From positions 1-64,000 of the forward strand of contig NC_083396.1 in assembly GCF_030864355.1 (NCBI RefSeq): a stretch of DNA of 64,000 nt, given 5' to 3'. Both the position numbers and the translations under genes were made by a program. The number at the start of each line of letters is the position of its first letter. The stretch's first letter is position 1. The notes below the pieces were generated by a model. The model had not been told where the DNA came from. It was given only the letters and a program-made list of their open reading frames with translations, and ran no database searches. Source of the stretch: Cutaneotrichosporon cavernicola (taxonomy: Eukaryota; Basidiomycota; Tremellomycetes; Trichosporonales; Trichosporonaceae). Positions 45,666-56,255 of this stretch are shown here, in pieces.

Positions 45666-45754
45666 GGCCACTTAGCTCAGCTGGTTAGAGCGCATGCTTA
45701 ACACGTGACTCCGGGTTACGCATGAGATCGGCGGTTCGATCCCGCCAGAGGTCA
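45666..45754 (+). tRNA. tRNA-Val(AAC) with a 15-nt intron
   Basis: The cloverleaf can be drawn by eye. The acceptor strand GGCCACT pairs with AGAGGTC, with one A-A mismatch at pair 5-68 and one G-U pair. The D-arm is GCTC/GAGC with AGCTGGTTA loop, the anticodon stem CATGC/GCATG has loop TTAACAC, and the T-arm is GGCGG-TTCGATC-CCGCC with discriminator A. The anticodon is AAC. A 15-nt intron sits one base 3' of the anticodon, as in nuclear tRNA genes. A TTTT pol III stop follows at about 45758. The A-A mismatch lowers certainty a little. Confidence 0.85.
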
Positions 45755-45757
45755 TTC

Positions 45758-45761
45758 TTTT
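45758..45761 (+). terminator. RNA polymerase III terminator
   Basis: TTTT four bases after the tRNA end, the usual pol III stop. Confidence 0.7.
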
Positions 45762-45961
45762 GCCCGCCAGTACACTGCGCACAGGTCTCGACGGTAAGCG
45801 ATGAGTTTGGTACTTGATCGAGTGTTGGGGATAGACAAACAGCCCGTAATAGTCGATTTCTCTCATCCACTCTCAGGTCTTGTCTCGCCAGACTGGTCAG
45901 ATGCGATGCATGTGTTGTTCTATACTTTTGGAGCGGAGTGGTGCGCAAACAGCCCCTCTAA

Positions 45962-47650
45962 TCACTTCTTGTCCTCCTTGTCCTTGGTGAGGCGTCCAAA
46001 CAGCCGCTCCGCCCACCCAATCGCGCTTCCAATCACGTGCGCGACCTTGTCCTTGACACCATCGTGGGGAGCCGGGTCGACAAACGGTACGTCGTCGGCC
46101 TTCTTCTCTGCCGTCTCCTTCTGGGTTGCCGAACCATCACGAGGCGCCGAGTCGCTAAACTTGTCCGGGTGGGGAGGGGGAGGAGGCGGTGGCTTTGGCT
46201 TCCCATCGAGGAATGCGAGATCTGGTGTGCGGCCCTCGACGTCGTCGGCATACGCCTGGATGATCTTGCGCTGGCGGCTTGTGAGGGATCTGCCGTCAGC
46301 TTTCGTGCGTCACTACGAGCATGCAACTTACCTAGGAATCTGCACCTTCCACGAAACGACCAGGTCGCCGCGCTCGCCCTTGCGCCCATACAGGCTCTTG
46401 ACACCGCGTCCCTTGAGTACAGCCTCCTCAGCGTTCTGCGTGCCCTCACGGACGCGCACGTCGACCTCACCCTCGAGAGTGGGGATGCGCACGCGCCCGC
46501 CGAGCAGCGCCGTCTGCAGTGGCACCTTGGCATCGTGGTAGAGGTTGATTCCCTGCCGCCGGAAGGAGGTCGATGGCTTGACGCTCACGCGGACGTACAG
46601 GTCGCCAGCTGGGCCCTGGGCGGAGAGCGGCGCATCGCCTGCGCCGGGGATCTTGATCTTCATCCCGTCCTCGATGCCAGCGGGAATGTCGACCTCGACC
46701 TCGCGCCGCTCCTTGACGCGGCCCACGCCCTCGCACTGGGTGCAGCGAGCGGACCGGGGGATCGTCGAGCCCGTGCCGTTGCATGCCGGACAGGTCGAAG
46801 CCATGAACATGCCCTGGACCTGGAAGGCTTGCTGGCCGGTTCCACGGCAAGTGGGGCATGAGTGCTTCTTCTCGCCGGGCTTGAGACCCGAGCCGTGGCA
46901 CGGCGCGCAGTCCACCACCGGCGTGATGGTCAACTTGCGCTTCGTGCCCTGACAGGCGTCCGTAAATGACACTGACATGTTGGTCTCGAGATCGTCACCG
47001 CGCACCTGCCGAGCGCGCCCACCGCCGCCGCCAAACGGCCCGCCGCCTCCACCGCCGCCGAAAGGGCTCCCGCCCGTAAACTGGCGGCCGCCAAACGCGC
47101 CTCCAAAGAGCTGCTCGAACAGGTCACCCTGGTTGCCCGCGCGCCCTCCAAACCCAAAGTCCTGGAAACCGCCAAAGCCGCCGCCGCCCCGCCCGAACAT
47201 GTCGGGATCAAAGCCCTCTTGCGTGCTCGCGCTCCCATACTGGTCGTACGCCGTGCGCTTCTTTTCGTCCGACAGCACGTCGTACGCGGCCTGGATGTCG
47301 TGGAACTTTTCCGCCGCGTTCTCCTCCTTGCTCGTATCTGGGTGCCACTTCTTCGCGAGCTGCCGTCAGTGCCGAACGATGAGGAGCCTCACGCCGTAGT
47401 ATGCTTTCTTAATGTCGGCCGCGCTCGCGTCCTTGGCAACACCCAGAACATCATAGGGGTTCTTGGGAGACGCTGAACTGGGAGCCGAGGCGTGGAACAA
47501 CCGGCGAGCCATCGCGAGGCGGCGGAGGTTCGGCCGCTTTGCCGCGGCGTGGATCTGCTGGCGATGTGCCGGGAGCAAGGGGAGAGCAGAGGTGCTCGCG
47601 GTGGGCTGCACCAGCGCCGCGAGCGCTCGTGTTGGTAGTCTTGGTGGCAT
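45962..47650 (-). CDS. MDJ1: Mitochondrial type-I J-protein (Mdj1/DNAJA3-like chaperone)
   Basis: Exons 47393-47650, 46332-47359 and 45962-46289 (introns 33 and 42 nt) join to 537 aa. A long Ala/Arg-rich leader with no acidic residues ([16 protein letters not shown]..) is a mitochondrial presequence. The J domain follows ([22 protein letters not shown], then LAKKWHPD with HPD after the splice), then a Gly/Phe-rich region. Four CxxCxGxG zinc repeats are seen: [24 protein letters not shown] and CTQCEGVG. The C-terminal peptide-binding domain ends near [10 protein letters not shown], followed by a fungal-type Pro/Lys tail. It partners mitochondrial Hsp70 in protein folding in the matrix. Confidence 0.95.
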
Positions 47651-47916
47651 TGTCTATATGAGAATGGTGAAAGAGCAACGAGGAGATGGAAGACGACGGG
47701 TTTGAAGAAATCTCGAGTGAGCCGTGATCGACCTTTCTCGAACGCCGTGGCCATTCCAGTGGCAAAAAAGCCGAGCAAGTTACGTAACCATTCTACCAAG
47801 CAAACAGGTCTCGCCCAATGAAGACACAAGCATTTCTGGTGATGCCAGCTCTACAAGACAAAAGCATGCATGCATCTCGGTGTCGGCTCGGTGTGTGGCT
47901 TACACGTGTGCGCATA

Positions 47917-49151
47917 TCACTTGCTATCCAGCTTGCGCTGGCGCTCCTCGAGAATCGACTGCTGTAGTCCCTTGAGCAGCGTGTACATGAACTCGGTGCG
48001 GGGGGCGTCAAAGCCGTACTCTTGAGCGAGTCGCACAACAGACCCAACAACAACCTCGACCTCGAACGGCCGCCCGTTCTCGGCATCGAGCAACATTGAC
48101 CATTTGTGAGCGGACCCGTTGACAATGAACTACAGTTAGCTCTGCACGTCGTTCCCAAGACAGGTCTGTAGCCAGAGCTCGCCTGTTACAGCTGGCCAAC
48201 CTCACTCACCCTGTCAAAGTCCATGTTCACAATGTCCTCGATATTCCCGACCGCCTGGCCGGAAGGCTGGACGATCATACCCTCGTACAGCAGGCCCGTC
48301 TTGAACCCGAGCTCGACGACCTCGCGGTAGAACTTCTTGATTTGTAGGTGGTGCTCTGGCCCCAGCGGCCGGAAACACGTCTGGTACGTGCGGATCAGAC
48401 TCTGCACTCCAGCCTGGGTGCACGTCCAGACGTTCTGATGTCAGCCCAATCTATCTTTGGATCGTCTAGGGTTACCTTGGCATACCGCGTGCTCCGGATG
48501 TTGTCGGCTACGACCGTGTTGCCCTCACCGGCTTTGACGAGACCGAGCCAGAGGTCGAGTGCTGCCTGCTCCTCACTGCTCGGTTTTCCACCGTCAGCCC
48601 GATAGATGCCGGCGCCTATCTTCTCGACACCAGCCCACTTGACCACGGCGCCGTCCGAAGAAGCCATGACCCCGATCCATGCAACACACGACACCAAGGG
48701 CGCTCGGGTGGCTACCGCGAGCTCCTTCTCGACGTCCAGGCCGTTCTGGATGAGCACATATGCTCCGATCTTGCCACTGTGCAGTGCATCCCACAGCAAG
48801 TCGGTGGTTGGAAGCACATCTGGCAAGCTCTTGGTGCACACGACGCACAGCGCGTAATGGCGGTCGAGCGCATCCGCCTGGCTCTTGAACACTGCATCAG
48901 CATTAATGATAGGTATAAATAATTACCTCTAGACGGCTTGTAGCCTTTGATAGTCCCGAAGCGGCCTGTCTCGAGGCTTACTCCAGTGGTCGCATACAGG
49001 TCGTAGTTTGAGCGCGCAACGGCTGTAACCCTTGCCTTCCCGCTCTGACGTTAGGCTTGGTAGCCGGGTAACCTACCCGCTCGAGGATGTAGGAGTAGAC
49101 TGTCCCGATGGCACCGAGGCCGATGAGTAGAACGTCAACAGGTTGAGTCAT
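47917..49151 (-). CDS. 2-dehydropantoate 2-reductase (ketopantoate reductase) family protein
   Basis: Exons 49077-49151, 48927-49044, 48476-48891, 48210-48434 and 47917-48129 (introns 32, 35, 41 and 80 nt) join to 348 aa. The Rossmann start VDVLLIGLGAIGTVYSYILER holds GxGxxG. Further family blocks are AVARSNYDL, ALCVVCTKSLPDVLPTT, YVLIQNGLDVEKEL (the NG motif), and a C-terminal helical domain with NGSAHKWSMLLDAENGRPFEVEVVVG, which contains the substrate-binding Ser/Glu region. The family reduces ketopantoate with NADPH in pantothenate synthesis; fungi carry several paralogues of unknown substrate, and this may be one. A TATATA element lies close upstream (49199-49206). Confidence 0.88.
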
Positions 49152-49581
49152 GTTGCCAAAGGTAGGCGTGGGGTATTGGGGGATGATTATAAAGCAAGTA
49201 TATAAGAGGATCAGAGGTCGTGCTAGAAGAGGATGGTGTAGGGTGGAATGCTTTCGAGTGGGCAATTAGGGTTTGAAGAATGGGGTAATTGGTTAATGGG
49301 GAACAGTTAGGATTAGAAAACCACATTAACAGTTTAGCGTGGGAAGGGGTCATTCCGGGGTTGTAATGAGGTAATTGGGGGGGTATTGAATGGATATCAC
49401 CATCAACTTCGAAACAGCACCTTCCCTACTACACCTTATCATCTCATCATCCCATCATCCCGTCATCCCGTCATCCCATCATCCCTCCATCTTGCCATCC
49501 TCTACATCTGTCTAGGCGGCGGGCGCCGCTCCATCTCCACTACCCTCAACCTCGAGCGACAGAAACGACATAGTCTCAATA
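49152..49581. other. Divergent promoter with ATCATCCC/GTCATCCC repeats
   Basis: The 430-nt region separates the ketopantoate-reductase-like gene from a Zn2Cys6 regulator gene. At about 49438-49490 the pyrimidine-rich word (A/G)TCATCCC is repeated about six times in tandem. Such CT-rich arrays are common near transcription starts in basidiomycetes. Confidence 0.6.
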
Positions 49582-52474
49582 ATGTATCATCACCATCAAC
49601 AACAGGACATGGCCGGGTCTCACTCACACGCCGCTCCATATACCTCTGCCCCGCGTCGACACCAATCTCCTCCAGACGCGTCCGCGCACGTCCCGCCACC
49701 ACATACGCATACGCCTACGCACCTGCACCCGCACCCGCACTCACATTCACATCCACCCTTCGATTCAAGGCCCTCACTATCACCCACAACCCCGGCCGCA
49801 CAAACCCTCGCATCCCTCCGCGACCAATACTACCCACAACACAACCCTTACCCACCCGTCTCCTCGAGCGGTAGCAGGGAGCAAAGCGAGACGGGCCGCC
49901 CGACGAGTGCTGTGCTCGCGGCCCTCGCCTCGTCGGACCTCGAGTATCCGGGCATCATGCGTCCGCGCGAGCTGGATGTCAAGCCACACCCACATCGCCC
50001 GTACGACGTGTGGGACCGCGATCACGGCCGCGACCGAGAACGCGAACGCGACATCGGGTACGGCCCGTCCGAGCTCCGTCGCGATTCAAAACCAAACGTC
50101 TCCATCAAGCCTGAGGAAGAGCCGCCCAAGAAACGTCGACGCAAAGGCGGCGCGGGCAATACCGACATCCCCGACAATGCAGAGGTCGAGTACGCCGACC
50201 CAGACGGCGACACTACAAGGGGCCCCGTGTTTGTGCATCCGCCAAAGGGAGCTGTACAGGCATGTGTGCGCTGCCACAGGATCAAGCGCAAATGCGACGG
50301 CGCGTTCCCACGCTGCGCGAGCTGCACACGCGCAGACGTGCCGTGCGTGTTCGAGCTGAGCGCGGCGACCTCCACGTAAGTAAACATATGTCTCAACTAA
50401 CACCAGATATGTGCACACATTAAAGGACACGAATGCGAATCTCACGAGTCAGGTAGACGCGGCACACACGCGCATCCGCACCTTGGAAGAACAGCTCGCT
50501 CGCGGAGGAGCAGCCTCGAGCATCTGTGCGCCTCCGACCAGCGTCGGCGGGCTCGTGGGCGCCGCGAACACGGGCGAGTTTGCGCGCATGGCTGCCGGCG
50601 CAATGAGTATGCGTGAGCATGCTGTTCTGGGAGTGGAGGGCCGGCAGGTTGCGAGCCGCGTACGCTCCCTCTCCCCGACGACGGAACCCATCACTGAGCT
50701 CCTCACGCGAGAGGGCGCTCATAAGGCTGCCAAGATGTACTTTGACTTTAACGCGCTTCCGTACCCAATACTCGACAAGAGCGAGACCCTCGCCACCATC
50801 GACGAGATGTACGGCGGCGAACCGCCGCAGCCACGCGCGCCGAAACGGCGCACGACCTCGTCCTCCATCAACAGCGATGCGAGCGAGGATGCGGAGCGTC
50901 GCCAGTTCCTCGCGGGCATGGTTCTCGCGATCGGGAGCCACGCGAGCGCGCGTGCAGGCGAGGACGACGCCCAGGGCGCTCTGGCGGAGAGGATATACCG
51001 CTCCGCATTGCGGAATCGCGCGCGCGCACTCGAGCGAGAAAACATGGTCTGCGTGCAGGCGCTCTGCCTTCTCGCGCTCTGGACGATGAGCAACCCCGCC
51101 TCGGGAAGTATCTGGCAGCTCGTGGGCCTGGCGGCACGCGTTATCACATCGATAGGGCTGCATCGCCGCGCCGAGCCAAGTGTCAATCCAGACGTGGCCG
51201 AGGCCCGCCGCCGCCTCTTCTACGCATTTTACAACATTGACCGTTTGCTTGCTCCGACGCTCTGCAAGCCGCTCGCAATCTCGGAGGAGGACATCGACAT
51301 CGAGCTCCCAACCCAGCGGGAAGATGACGGCGTGTTCCGTGGCCACCCGCTCATCGGGCTCACCAATCACGTCGTGCGCTACCGGGGCTTGATGGGGCGA
51401 ATCCTCACCGAGCTCTACTCTGTCAACGGGGTGAACAACAACAAGCCCGAGTCCGAACGCATAGCCATAGTGCACCGCCTCCACTCTGAGCTCGACGCGT
51501 GGATTGTCGATTGCCCACCGCCGCTAGACACGCAGGGCCAGAACACTCCCAAGGCCAACTACTCATCATGGTGGCAGATCCATTACAACCAGGGCTTGTG
51601 CACGCTCTACCGCCCGTCACCCCTCTACCCAAATTCGACACCAGAGACACTTCGCGCCCTGTACGATGCGAGCAGTCGCTGCGTCGACCTCTATCTCGAC
51701 ATGTACGCTGTCAACAAGACGTCCTTCCACCTGCTCCAGATCATCGCGCTCTTCGTGTCGTGCATCTCACTTCTATGTTGTTTGTGCGAGTGCGAGGCGC
51801 GCATGCGCGCTGCCGAGACGTCGCCCGAGACGGCAGTCACACTTGCAGAGCTCGGCCTGGGACGGTATACCGGTGCGGACGACCCGGCGTGGGCCACTGA
51901 GATTCGCGGCCGCGTGTCCCAGTGTCAGAGTCTGTTTGACGCGTTTGGGCACCATATCCCCGCCTCGGCCAAGTATCGGGACACATTCTTCCGCATCTCG
52001 GAATTACTTCTCGCGCGGTATGGCCCACTCGAAAAGGCCGACGGTGCACCAGCTACTGGCAATGCAGAACGCCCCTCGGGGGCTAATAACAGTGCTGCTC
52101 AGCCGGCTGCACACCCTCAACACGGTCCCGTGAACATGAACGGGGCTGCCGAGCCGCCGGCCTACGCCTCGGTCATGGACGTCATGCCCACCGGTCTCGT
52201 GCCCCAGGTTGCACCGGGGGAGAAGGCGCCGCCAATGCCAGGTGCCGATGACATGGCCGGGGCGTGGGACGCCATGACCCAGCTTTGGTTCGATTTGGGC
52301 GATATGTTTGGGGACGAGAGTGACCCGTTCGCTACACTCGACAACGACTGGTCTGGCGAATGGGGTGGAGGAGGACTCGGCGGCGTCGGCGTCGGCGGTG
52401 GGGGGGTAAGTGGTATGGATGGGGTACCCGGGGTGCCGAGGCATGACGAGATGAGTTGGAACCAACTGCACTAG
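49582..52474 (+). CDS. Zn2Cys6 transcription factor, His-rich N-terminus
   Basis: Exons 49582-50375 and 50407-52474, joined over a 31-nt intron, encode 953 aa. The N-terminal 70 residues are His/Pro-rich (HTHTPTHLHPHPHSHSHPP). A KKRRRK nuclear signal is near residue 182. The zinc cluster at about 232-259 is canonical: ACVRCHRIKRKCDGAFPRCASCTRADVPC. It is placed late in the protein. A coiled-coil-like helix (LKDTNANLTSQVDAAHTRIRTLEEQL) follows the splice, and the fungal-specific regulator domain spans about 330-660, with MSNPASGSIWQLVGLAARVITSIGLHR and FYAFYNIDRLLAPTLCKPLAI. The C-terminus is Gly/Ala-rich. Target genes unknown. Confidence 0.92.
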
Positions 52475-52625
52475 AGAAAAGTGCCTCTTTATGTATCGAT
52501 AGTCTGTACTGCTCGACTTGCTCAAGCTATCTGAATGGATGTTGAATGAAATACATGTGAACACTCAAGACTCGAGAAATGACGGTGATACACATGACCA
52601 ATTATACACAGTCAAACAATGGATC
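52475..52625. other. Short spacer between converging genes
   Basis: About 150 nt between the stop codons of the regulator and the Dicer-like gene. The 3' ends of the two transcripts probably overlap. Confidence 0.5.
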
Positions 52626-55625
52626 TCAATCAATACGCGCAAGAGCGCTGCCACAATTGCACAACGTGTCGATGCGCGGCAGCAGCTCGTGCAGCGCCTT
52701 CTCACTCGCCAGCGCAACGGCTTCGGGCATCGAAGGTGCCTCGGCATGCGCAATCAGATGGCCGTGACACGTGACATCTGCTGTCAACGCGTGGCCGAAA
52801 TCACCTGTGGCGCTTCGTCCCGGCAGGTCCTGATGGGCGCCAACAGTGTTCCACTGTCGGCATCCCTTGCAGTCCATGAATGACTGAAACCGCGACTGGG
52901 GATTGCTGCTGGGTAGCGGCGGGCCGAATCTCTCCATCCAAGGCCCAATGAACTTTGTGTACATTTGGCGCAGCGTTGGGAGATGGTAACTGCAATCCTC
53001 GGCGATGGCGCCGATGACCGCCTGAAACACAGATCCCAGGTCCTGCCGTCAGCGGAGCGGTCACAACCGACTCACCTTGAATTCGGACGACTGCGTCCAG
53101 TACTCGCGATGCTCTTGAAGGCTAGCAAGGCCTTCGGCCGTGCGCATCTCAGCAACGAACGTGTCCAGGCGCTTCTTGGACTCGCCCACAACCCTCATTT
53201 GGTCAACGACGTTTGTGGAGACAGCGAGTGCGCCCAGCGCCACCATGTTCACGCTCTTTTGCTTGAGTTGAGTCATCTCATGAGGACTCAGGTGCAGATG
53301 CTTCCACAACTGCTCCACGAACAGCAGTTCCAAAAGGGCATTACCGAGGAACGAGCATTGCTCAAAGTTGGCGGCCCTCGGTGGAATACAGAGAATAAAG
53401 CGCCCCTTTGTTGGGTCCTTGAACTCGTAGCCGAGGACAGTCAAAGAGTCATTCTGGGCACGAGCCGGCTCAGAAAGCAAGCGCGCCACCACCGATGCAG
53501 TCTGCAGCTCGCACGTCGAGCGCAGCTGGACTGGAATATGCAGTGTATGGATGGCATCCAGGGCCCCTTGGAGGCTTTTACCGGTCGAGAGGTAAGCTGC
53601 CCCAAGGAGCGACTCGACGAGGTCCGACGGGATCTACCATCAGTCGCTGTCGCCGACTGAGCTCGGACTCACCTTGCCTCCTACCTCCTTGAACATGGCA
53701 CAGTCCTCAGGAGGCGAACCATGCTCCTCATGGATCCACCCCGGAGGGCAGTAATCGCGCCGCCTGAACACGCAGTTTCGCAGGTACTTGACTACACCTG
53801 CCTTCTCAGACGCCGTTGCAAGAGTGCGGTTGGATACGATGAGGTGGCGCTCGGAGCGGAGCTCGTGACCGGCGTCCGCTTCACCCTCCTCCCCCGGCTC
53901 GGCTCGACGGACCACGTCCACACTGGCAACAAAGTGCAGAACAGCGTCGCCGAGCATTTCAAGTCGCTCGTAATTGTGGGGAGCGGGACGCGCAGCAGGA
54001 GCAGTGATAGCGCGCAGGACGTGTAGGTGATCAAGCTTGCCCCCGAACACCTCCTCGTTGCATTCAGCAGCAACGAGGTGCTCATCGAGGGCCGTCATTA
54101 TGCTTGGGATGAAAGTACCCGTACGCACAATGGATGCAGGTAGGAAGTAGAGGGCCAGCAGTTCAGGAATGACGTGGTGCAGTGGTTTGATGTCATTCAA
54201 CGTCCAGGCCCACCCGCCCTTGGCCGCGGTGTTGACGTGTTCGGCCTCAATGATGGGCTGGTTGGGGTAGCGAAGACGTGGCATTGGAAAACGCAAATTC
54301 TTGCCAGCAGTCAACTCGTGGATGGACAGGTCCTTCTTCCGGGGTGCGGGGGAGTTTGGGGTCAGGTCTGAACGGACACGCACGGCATAGTGCCTTCGAG
54401 CGAACTCTTGGTTAGGAGACAGCACCGCGTCCTCAAGCGACCGTCCCAGTTGGCCGAAATCGCGCATGTTCAGGTCGCGTGCAAACGAATCCCAAAGATT
54501 GAGTTCGTGCCATGCCACATCGTCCTCGGTGCAAGTCGGCTTGACAAATTCATTCCGAAGGGGAACGAAGAGATAAGGCGCCTTCTCTAGAAGGCCATCA
54601 ATCTTCTGGTTGGTGAGCGAGCGCACAAATTTGCGCGACCATTCGAAAGCATGGTCCAGCTGCTGCTCAGTCATATTCAGGGGCGCCGAAGGGCCCAAGC
54701 GGGCATGCGGGAGAATACGCAGGTTGCTGTTGTTGTACTCGATGAGGTCGAGGACAATCTCTTTTGAAAACGGTAGAGGACGCGAGGTGATAATGCAAAG
54801 TCGACGGCACAGTCCGTCAATGTCCGGGCGCTTGGAGAACGTGATCGAGATGACAGCGCCATATGCCTTGGTACCGAGTGGGGGGTTGCGGAACCACAAC
54901 TGCGACGTCGTTAGAATCTCGTGCTGCACCCACGGTTGCTTGGGCCCAAGGATCTCGCGAGCAACGTTCCTCGACTCCTCTTGGGGTCGGACATACTTGG
55001 ACGGCTGCTCGCGCAAAGACACATTGTTGCTGGACGTGCCGGAGCGCGACTCTCGGCGGTCATTATGCGTGTCCGCCGGCATGTGTGACGGAGGGACGCG
55101 ATTCTCGGATTTGCGAGAAGTAGGAGGTGGGTGCTTTGAAATCTCCAGGTTCACGACAGGCTGGTTCTGGGTGAGCTCCTTGACTACACTGGGGGGAGGC
55201 CCCGGTTTCGACGGCGTCTTGGGCGTAGGCATGAGGTCGTCATCGATCTCGTGGACATGGTACAATTCACACACTGCGTGGAAAACGGCGTTGCGCTTGG
55301 CCAACAGGGGTTCTGGGTAGGGCTGATCTGATCGCACATTGCGTTGGCGGACATTGCAGTTGGTGGGAAGGTGGACGGTCGCAATGTAGTGAGTGTACCC
55401 GCCGACGTTGACCTCCTGGTTGGAGTGGGAAACGGTGTCAGGTGGTCTGTTGCGGAGCCAACCAGAGTAGCGCTGCAAGACCTCTGATGCGTTCTTGACA
55501 GTGAGGCTTGGAGGTGGGGCCAGCCTGATGATGGGGTTTGGGAGGAAGGGAGGAGGGGAGAAGCGAGGCTTCTTGGAACCTTGGCTGCTCCCTGTGAAGT
55601 TTGAGGTGTATGGCCGCTTGGACAT
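52626..55625 (-). CDS. Dicer-like protein without helicase, RNase IIIb degenerate
   Basis: Exons 53673-55625, 53076-53633 and 52626-53042 (introns 39 and 33 nt) join to 975 aa. The ATG at 55625 starts a disordered basic segment. A Dicer dimerisation (DUF283-like) domain follows at about 45-145 (YIATVHLPTNCNVRQRN, LLAKRNAVFHAVCELYHVHEIDDDLMP). A Ser/Pro linker and a platform/PAZ-like region run to about 500. RNase IIIa is intact: NYERLEMLGDAVL with Glu556 and Asp560, and SDLVESLLGAAYLS with Asp655 and Glu658. In RNase IIIb, FEQCSFLGNALL has Ser745 and Asn749, and LGSVFQAVIGA has Ser841 and Gln844, so all four acids are lost. A dsRBD-like tail (DVTCHGHLIAHAEAPSMPEAV) ends the protein. No helicase is found upstream. 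Probable RNAi component. Confidence 0.9.
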
Positions 55626-56255
55626 GACAGGAGGAGGAGAGGAGTCACGATGGCAAGATGAGGAGATGAATAGCTGAAGAGATGGAGGAGGGAAGGATGA
55701 GAAGAAAGGTTTGGTTTGGTTTGGTTTTGTTTGTCTTTGAATCTTTGTCTCAACGTCTCAAGCAACTTGCACGTAAAAAGGTTGAATTCAAAATATTATG
55801 ACATCAATACAATCTCAGACTATCGTATGTTTCTACTTTTAATCCCCCCCCCTTTAACACTTGACACTCATTTAGAGATCAGAGTGTTGCTCCCACTTTA
55901 CTACCTTGAAATGCATGCATCTCCTTCATACTGCCTATACAATCACATCTTCTACTCTAATCACACCTGTGCAGTATTGAGCAGATATGGATTTAATGTC
56001 TCAGAGTCAAGGCACTAAAGACCAGCCAAGCAAGACCAAGAAGGGTTGGAATTCAGACCCCGGTGACCTAATCACCTGGTAACCGGTGGCTGGGTGCAGG
56101 GTAACAACTAAGCACACACCACGCACACACCTTCCTTTCACCAAAGACCACTTTGAATACATCTTAGCACATCTCATCTCACATCTCACATCTCTACTCA
56201 ATTTCCCACACCAATCGACCTCTTTGTTCAGTCCTTGACCCTCCTTGGTCGCACA
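55626..56255. other. Divergent promoter region, Dicer-like and membrane protein genes
   Basis: About 630 nt, clearly AT-richer than its surroundings at 55740-56000, with a GGTTTGGTTTGGTTTTG tract and a run of Cs near 55844. It carries both promoters; no RNA gene is recognised. Confidence 0.5.

Noticed and set aside
50420..51484. 354-codon minus-strand frame within the regulator gene
   Set aside because: Antisense shadow of the Zn2Cys6 regulator at 49582-52474.
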